In this document: positions 6,864 through 9,814 of the stretch, in pieces | How the letters are laid out: the number at the start of each line of letters is the position of its first letter | How positions within the stretch are numbered: the first letter of the stretch is position 1 | Assembly: GCA_030632035.1 (NCBI GenBank) | Contig: DAOVJZ010000041.1 | Coordinates: forward strand, 1 to 9,814 | DNA: 9,814 nucleotides | Reading direction: 5' to 3' | Source of the DNA: Granulosicoccaceae bacterium | GTDB lineage: Bacteria > Pseudomonadota > Gammaproteobacteria > DAOVJZ01 | Notes under the pieces: model-generated | What the model was told of the DNA's origin: nothing | Seen by the model: the letters and a program-made list of their open reading frames with translations, nothing else | Databases searched by the model: none | Position numbers and translations under genes: made by a program

Positions 6864-7820
6864 CTACTCCACCGGATAATTATTTTTAAGCCAGTCTGTC
6901 ATGCCGCCTTTGGCAACATGCACATCGGCAAAGCCATTACGTGCCAACAACTGTGCCGCTTTTGCTGATCGTTTGTCGGTGCGACACACAATAACAATGG
7001 GGCTTTCCATATAACGCTCCAGATCAGTTAGTCGCCCGGTCAAATCTTCAAGCGGAACATTAGTCGCCTCGGCAATATGTTTTTGCTCACCAATAAAGTC
7101 ATCAGCCGTACGCACATCAAGTACCAGAATATTTTCTCCACTATCCATACGTTGTTTGAGTTTTGGAATACTAATCATGGGTTTTTGGCGCAATTTACCC
7201 ATCAGGCGAGGTAGAAAAGCGACCACTGCAACCAATGCCAATGCCAGCAACCCTTTCTGGATCATGCCTTCACCGCCTGTCGCCGCTTCACGTCCTGCAT
7301 ACCCAAGATAGGTATAGGCAAACCCACCGGGGATCATGCAAATATAACTGGTCAGTATGTAATGGCTGAGTTTGATGCGTGTCAGACCCAGTGCATAATT
7401 CAACACATTGAATGGAAATAAAGGCACAAGGCGCGTGAACGCGACAAACCGCCAGCCTTCTGATTCAACGCCTTCAATAATACGTTTTAACTTGCCGCCG
7501 GTTTTATCTTTAACCCAGTCTGATGCAAGATAACGTGAAACCAGAAAAGCCAGTGTTGCCCCAATGGTAGCGCCGGTCAGGTTATAAAATGTGCCCCACA
7601 CCGGACCAAACAAAGCACCGCCAGCCAAAGTAATAATTGAACCAGGCAAGAAAAAGACGGTTGCGATCGCATACACCGCTATAAATAAAATCGGCGCAAA
7701 CACACCTAACTGATCAAACCAGCTTTTTATCTCGGCTTCATTAAACTGATCGCGATAAACAATCGCCAAGGCAATACCTGCAATCAATACTATTAATAAA
7801 ATAATTTTGCTCTTATTCAT
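6864..7820 (-). CDS. VTT (TVP38/DedA-like) membrane protein with C-terminal rhodanese domain
   Basis: 318 residues from the ATG at 7820. I chose this start because GGAAAG lies just before it and the sequence begins with a charged MNKSK then a membrane segment (6-22); longer readings give an unlikely leader. The VTT core (about 40-205) has FLPGSIITLAGGALFGPVWGT (58-78), a glycine-rich GATIGATLAFLVSRYL (83-98), and FTRLVPLFPFNVLNYALGLT (128-147), all typical of the SNARE-associated/VTT family. A last membrane helix (190-206) leads to a cytoplasmic rhodanese domain (about 217-316) with LDVRTADDF (234-242) and the active loop CRTDKRS, where Cys279 should carry the persulfide. The fusion implies handling or sensing of sulfane sulfur at the membrane, but no transported substrate is known to me. 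It overlaps the upstream hydroxylase gene by 8 bases. Confidence 0.9.
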   Translation of the reverse strand: MNKSKIILLIVLIAGIALAIVYRDQFNEAEIKSWFDQLGVFAPILFIAVYAIATVFFLPGSIITLAGGALFGPVWGTFYNLTGATIGATLAFLVSRYLASDWVKDKTGGKLKRIIEGVESEGWRFVAFTRLVPLFPFNVLNYALGLTRIKLSHYILTSYICMIPGGFAYTYLGYAGREAATGGEGMIQKGLLALALVAVVAFLPRLMGKLRQKPMISIPKLKQRMDSGENILVLDVRTADDFIGEQKHIAEATNVPLEDLTGRLTDLERYMESPIVIVCRTDKRSAKAAQLLARNGFADVHVAKGGMTDWLKNNYPVE

Positions 7821-8664
7821 GATCTTTCCACTGGCGACGGTTAATCGCATAATCAGAAATCTTGCCAATAAATGGCATAATCAATATACCGCTCAGCCAT
7901 GAACAATGCTTACTATCACGGTAAGAACGAATCCCGATTGTCATGCCGGTATGCCCGCCTCTGGGTTGCGCGCGATAGGTGCCAAACAGGCGATCCCACC
8001 ATGGCAGGCTAAATCCAAAATTACTGTTAGCTTCATCATCTTCAATTGAATGATGCACACGATGCATATCTGGTGTGACGACAAGCAATCGCAGGACCTT
8101 ATCGACACCTTCAGGAATACGCACATTGCTGTGATTAAACATGGCCGTTGCATTCAGCATTACTTCAAAAATAACCACTGCTACGACAGGTGGGCCAAGC
8201 AATAAGATGACAGCAAACTTGATACCCATGGAAAGGATGATTTCTAATGTATGAAAACGTGCGCCCGTGGTCACATCATAATCAAGATCAGCATGATGCA
8301 CACGATGCAGGCGCCACAAAACAGGAATTGCATGAACCATGACATGCTGAATATATATAAAGAAATCCATCACGATCACGCTTGCAACGATCGCAATTGG
8401 AGATGTTATTGGAAAATAGTTAAACAAACCCCAATCCTGCTCTTGTGCTAACAGTGCCATACCAACAGCGGCAGTGGGAAACAAAACTCTCAACACAAAT
8501 GTATTAAAGAATATCAGACTAAGATTGTTACCCCAGCGTACAATTTTGGATTGTGACAATGCGCGTCTGGGCGCAATCACTTCAAACAATGCCATTACGA
8601 TAAACACACCCAGAAAAAAACCAAGGCGTATCACTTTCTCGTTTTGCATAACGAAATCTTCCAT
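7813..8664 (-). CDS. Fatty acid hydroxylase / sterol desaturase family di-iron membrane protein
   Basis: 283 residues from the ATG at 8664, which has AGGG 8 bases upstream; an in-frame GTG at 8688 and an ATG at 8649 are alternatives. Several membrane segments (about 11-31, 46-72, 88-106, 144-170) frame the histidine clusters of the di-iron site: HVMVH (107-111), HRVHH (120-124), H138, NHSN (177-180) and HRVHH (201-205), followed by the family's WWDRLFGTYR (222-231). Family members insert oxygen into, or desaturate, lipid-like substrates in the membrane; the substrate here is not evident. It is the first gene of a pair with the VTT-rhodanese protein (8-base overlap) and faces the ArsR-rhodanese repressor across a 91-base divergent promoter, so it is likely part of that repressor's regulon. 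Confidence 0.9.
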   Translation of the reverse strand: MEDFVMQNEKVIRLGFFLGVFIVMALFEVIAPRRALSQSKIVRWGNNLSLIFFNTFVLRVLFPTAAVGMALLAQEQDWGLFNYFPITSPIAIVASVIVMDFFIYIQHVMVHAIPVLWRLHRVHHADLDYDVTTGARFHTLEIILSMGIKFAVILLLGPPVVAVVIFEVMLNATAMFNHSNVRIPEGVDKVLRLLVVTPDMHRVHHSIEDDEANSNFGFSLPWWDRLFGTYRAQPRGGHTGMTIGIRSYRDSKHCSWLSGILIMPFIGKISDYAINRRQWKDHE

Positions 8665-8682
8665 GTCCTGTTCCCTGTCTTG

Positions 8683-8710
8683 TTGCACATTTAAATTTAG
8701 AAGCTATACT
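8683..8710 (+). promoter_or_regulatory. Sigma70-like promoter of the ArsR-rhodanese gene
   Basis: TTGCAC (8683-8688), a 16-base spacer, then TATACT (8705-8710) is close to consensus and points at the regulator gene. The start site expected near 8717 falls inside the inverted repeats described separately, so repressor binding would block initiation and give autoregulation. A weaker divergent match, TTGAAT (8716-8711) and TTAAAT (8694-8689) on the minus strand, could serve the hydroxylase gene. Confidence 0.6.
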
Positions 8711-8742
8711 ATTCAAGTATTCTCTTGAATTAAAGAATAGTA
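8707..8742. promoter_or_regulatory. Nested inverted repeats, probable ArsR-type operator
   Basis: Two perfect inverted repeats are interleaved. The outer one is TACTATTC (8707-8714) with GAATAGTA (8735-8742); the inner one is ATTCAAG (8711-8717) with CTTGAAT (8724-8730), spaced by six bases. The half-site core ATTC/GAAT appears four times, as in AT-rich operators of persulfide-sensing ArsR proteins of the BigR/SqrR type. The site overlaps the start region of the plus promoter and the -35 of the minus candidate, so one dimer pair could control both directions. Confidence 0.65.
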
Positions 8743-8755
8743 GGAGAGGCCGGAT

Positions 8756-9412
8756 ATGTCAACGCCCAATTTCAAACAAGATCTGCTCCAGCAATTTGCC
8801 CGGGTCGGCAAGGCGCTGAGCAATGCTAACCGATTAGAAATGCTAGAGTTTTTAGGGCAAGGTGAATGTGATGTTGAGACCCTGGCTGGCAAATGTAGGC
8901 TCACCGTGGCCAACACATCCCAGCATTTACAGCAATTACGCCATGCTGGGTTGGCCAAGAGCCGCAAGGAAGGACTGCGGGTTTATTACAGCCTGACGGG
9001 GCTGGAGGTGAATACCCTGCTCCACAGCCTGCAACAAGTGGCCGAAAACAACCTTGCTGAGGTGGATATGCTGGTGAACAAATACCTCAATACCAAGGAT
9101 GATCTGGAGCCTATTGAGGCCAAAGAACTGTTGAAGCTTGCCAAAAAAGGCAATGTCACTGTGCTGGATGTGCGCCCTAACGATGAATACGAAGCCGGCC
9201 ATATTTCTGGCGCACTCAACGTGCCGCTTTCAGACCTCCAAAAGCACCTCAAGGAGCTCCCAAAAGACAAAGAAGTGGTTGCGTATTGCCGTGGCCCCTA
9301 CTGCGTACTTGCTTATGAAGCGGTCGAACAACTACGCAAGAAAGGCTACAAAGTACGCCGATTGGAAGAGGGTTATCCCGAATGGCAAAGCTCAGGGTTA
9401 CCGGTGGAATAG
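8756..9412 (+). CDS. ArsR-family transcriptional regulator with C-terminal rhodanese domain
   Basis: 218 residues; ATG preceded by AGGAG. Residues 10-95 are a winged helix-turn-helix of the ArsR/SmtB type: ALSNANRLEMLEFL (20-33), recognition region VANTSQHLQQLRHAGL (51-66), and the wing RKEGLRVYYSLTG (70-82). Two cysteines, C38 and C47, lie around helix alpha-3, near where metal- or persulfide-sensing ArsR proteins place theirs, though the classical CVC metal box is absent. Residues 115-218 are a rhodanese domain with VLDVRPNDEYEAGHI (136-150) and an active loop CRGPYC, Cys178 being the persulfide-bearing residue and Cys183 a nearby partner. Such fusions are thought to link sulfane-sulfur transfer to derepression. 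It likely represses itself and the divergent hydroxylase/VTT-rhodanese genes through the nested repeats in the shared upstream region. Confidence 0.93.
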   Translation: MSTPNFKQDLLQQFARVGKALSNANRLEMLEFLGQGECDVETLAGKCRLTVANTSQHLQQLRHAGLAKSRKEGLRVYYSLTGLEVNTLLHSLQQVAENNLAEVDMLVNKYLNTKDDLEPIEAKELLKLAKKGNVTVLDVRPNDEYEAGHISGALNVPLSDLQKHLKELPKDKEVVAYCRGPYCVLAYEAVEQLRKKGYKVRRLEEGYPEWQSSGLPVE

Positions 9413-9517
9413 ACTTTTAATACAGCCACGTATATTAAGCGCTATTTATTTCACAATTACACTAAAATTGGTGATTTTTGGGCCGAAACACTAGTGTTCA
9501 TACTATATTTATTAGTG
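9413..9517. other. Intergenic region between the ArsR gene and the sensor gene
   Basis: About 105 AT-rich bases. No convincing intrinsic terminator for the ArsR gene: the only T-run (ATTTTT near 9473-9478) follows a very weak stem. A palindrome at 9487-9498 is listed separately. A TATATT-like -10 (about 9504-9509) may serve the downstream gene, but no good -35 pairs with it. Confidence 0.3.
9487..9498. repeat. Perfect 12-bp palindrome upstream of the sensor gene
   Basis: AACACTAGTGTT is fully self-complementary and sits about 20 bases before the ATG of the next gene. It could be an operator half-pair; chance occurrence cannot be excluded for a site this short. Confidence 0.35.
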
Positions 9518-9814
9518 ATGATAACTAACTATAAACGCCCCTTATTTATATACACCCTGACATTGTTCATATTTTGGGCTTTGATAGCCTCCTTTTTGAC
9601 AAAGCTAAAACTGGAACATAATGAAGTCACTTTTAAAGTGCTGGCCACTACTGAGGTCAGGGCTAATTCCAGAAAAGATGCTGCTGTTCGACTTTGGGCC
9701 ACTCGTCATGGGCGTATTTATGTCCCTGTTGGTAAAAATTATTCCCCTGATCCCTATTTGGCACAAATGAAGGATCGAGATATCACGACCCCATCCGGTA
9801 TCAAACTTTCCTTA
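9518..9814 (+). CDS. Sensor protein with N-terminal DUF3365 (Tll0287-like) domain (3' end outside window)
   Basis: 99 codons are visible before the right edge, open throughout. A single membrane segment (about 8-28, RPLFIYTLTLFIFWALIASF) precedes an extracytoplasmic region with KDAAVRLWATRHGRIYVPV (53-71), NYSPDPYL (74-81) and a DRDITTPSGIKLSL ending (86-99). This order, a helix ending in W--xHGxxYVPV, then P-PYL, then RDIT-xxG-KLxL, is characteristic of DUF3365 sensor domains found at the N-terminus of histidine kinases, GGDEF proteins and chemoreceptors. The output domain lies off the window. The start is uncertain: ATG 9518, GTG 9515 and GTG 9494 are all in frame, and none has a clear ribosome binding site. 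It points the same way as the ArsR gene but after a gap, so separate transcription is likely. Confidence 0.75.
   Translation, partial: MITNYKRPLFIYTLTLFIFWALIASFLTKLKLEHNEVTFKVLATTEVRANSRKDAAVRLWATRHGRIYVPVGKNYSPDPYLAQMKDRDITTPSGIKLSL

Noticed and set aside
8713..8967. Minus-strand frame overlapping the ArsR gene start and the operator
   Set aside because: It is antisense to a clear helix-turn-helix gene with a good ribosome binding site, and its own sequence has no family features.
1..9814. Mobile elements, CRISPR arrays, tRNA genes
   Set aside because: No transposase, integrase, regularly spaced repeats, terminal inverted repeats or cloverleaf-like sequence was found by reading both strands.

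Overview
The window reads like a moderate-GC proteobacterial chromosome, most likely a gammaproteobacterium with sulfur or nitrogen redox metabolism. That assignment is inference from gene families, since there is no rRNA or other marker gene. Nearly all of it is one head-to-tail block on the minus strand running from about 8664 down past position 1. Only two genes lie on the plus strand, both at the right end.

Right part (8.66-6.6 kb, minus): a di-iron fatty-acid hydroxylase/sterol-desaturase family membrane protein, a VTT (TVP38/DedA-like) membrane protein fused to a rhodanese domain, and the remains of a DsrE-family gene. Divergent to them (8756, plus) is an ArsR-family repressor fused to its own rhodanese domain. 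The 91-bp divergent region holds nested inverted repeats laid over a good sigma70-like promoter. Together this looks like a persulfide/reactive-sulfur-responsive regulon.

Central part (6.5-0.46 kb, minus): a tightly overlapping five-gene operon. In order of transcription it encodes (1) a polytopic NapH/NosR-type iron-sulfur protein fused to a GltD-type FAD/NAD(P)H oxidoreductase, (2) a membrane-anchored diheme cytochrome c with a duplicated heme domain, (3) a membrane-anchored octaheme cytochrome of the hydroxylamine oxidoreductase (HAO/OCC) family, (4) a secreted pentaheme paralogue of that octaheme protein, and (5) a class I SAM-dependent methyltransferase. Genes overlap by 1-11 bases, which implies translational coupling. 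The simplest model is a trans-membrane electron path between cytoplasmic NAD(P)H and periplasmic hemes, ending at the octaheme enzyme. I cannot tell from sequence whether it runs oxidatively or reductively, or on which nitrogen or sulfur substrate. The pentaheme protein aligns with the octaheme one at both ends but lacks an internal block that includes the presumed catalytic heme 4. This is the most striking point in the window.

Edges: at the left, a partial secreted alpha/beta-hydrolase (minus) follows the methyltransferase. At the right, a partial plus-strand gene begins with one membrane segment and a DUF3365 (Tll0287-like) sensor domain, likely the input end of a signalling protein. I found no tRNA, rRNA, CRISPR array, insertion sequence or phage gene.
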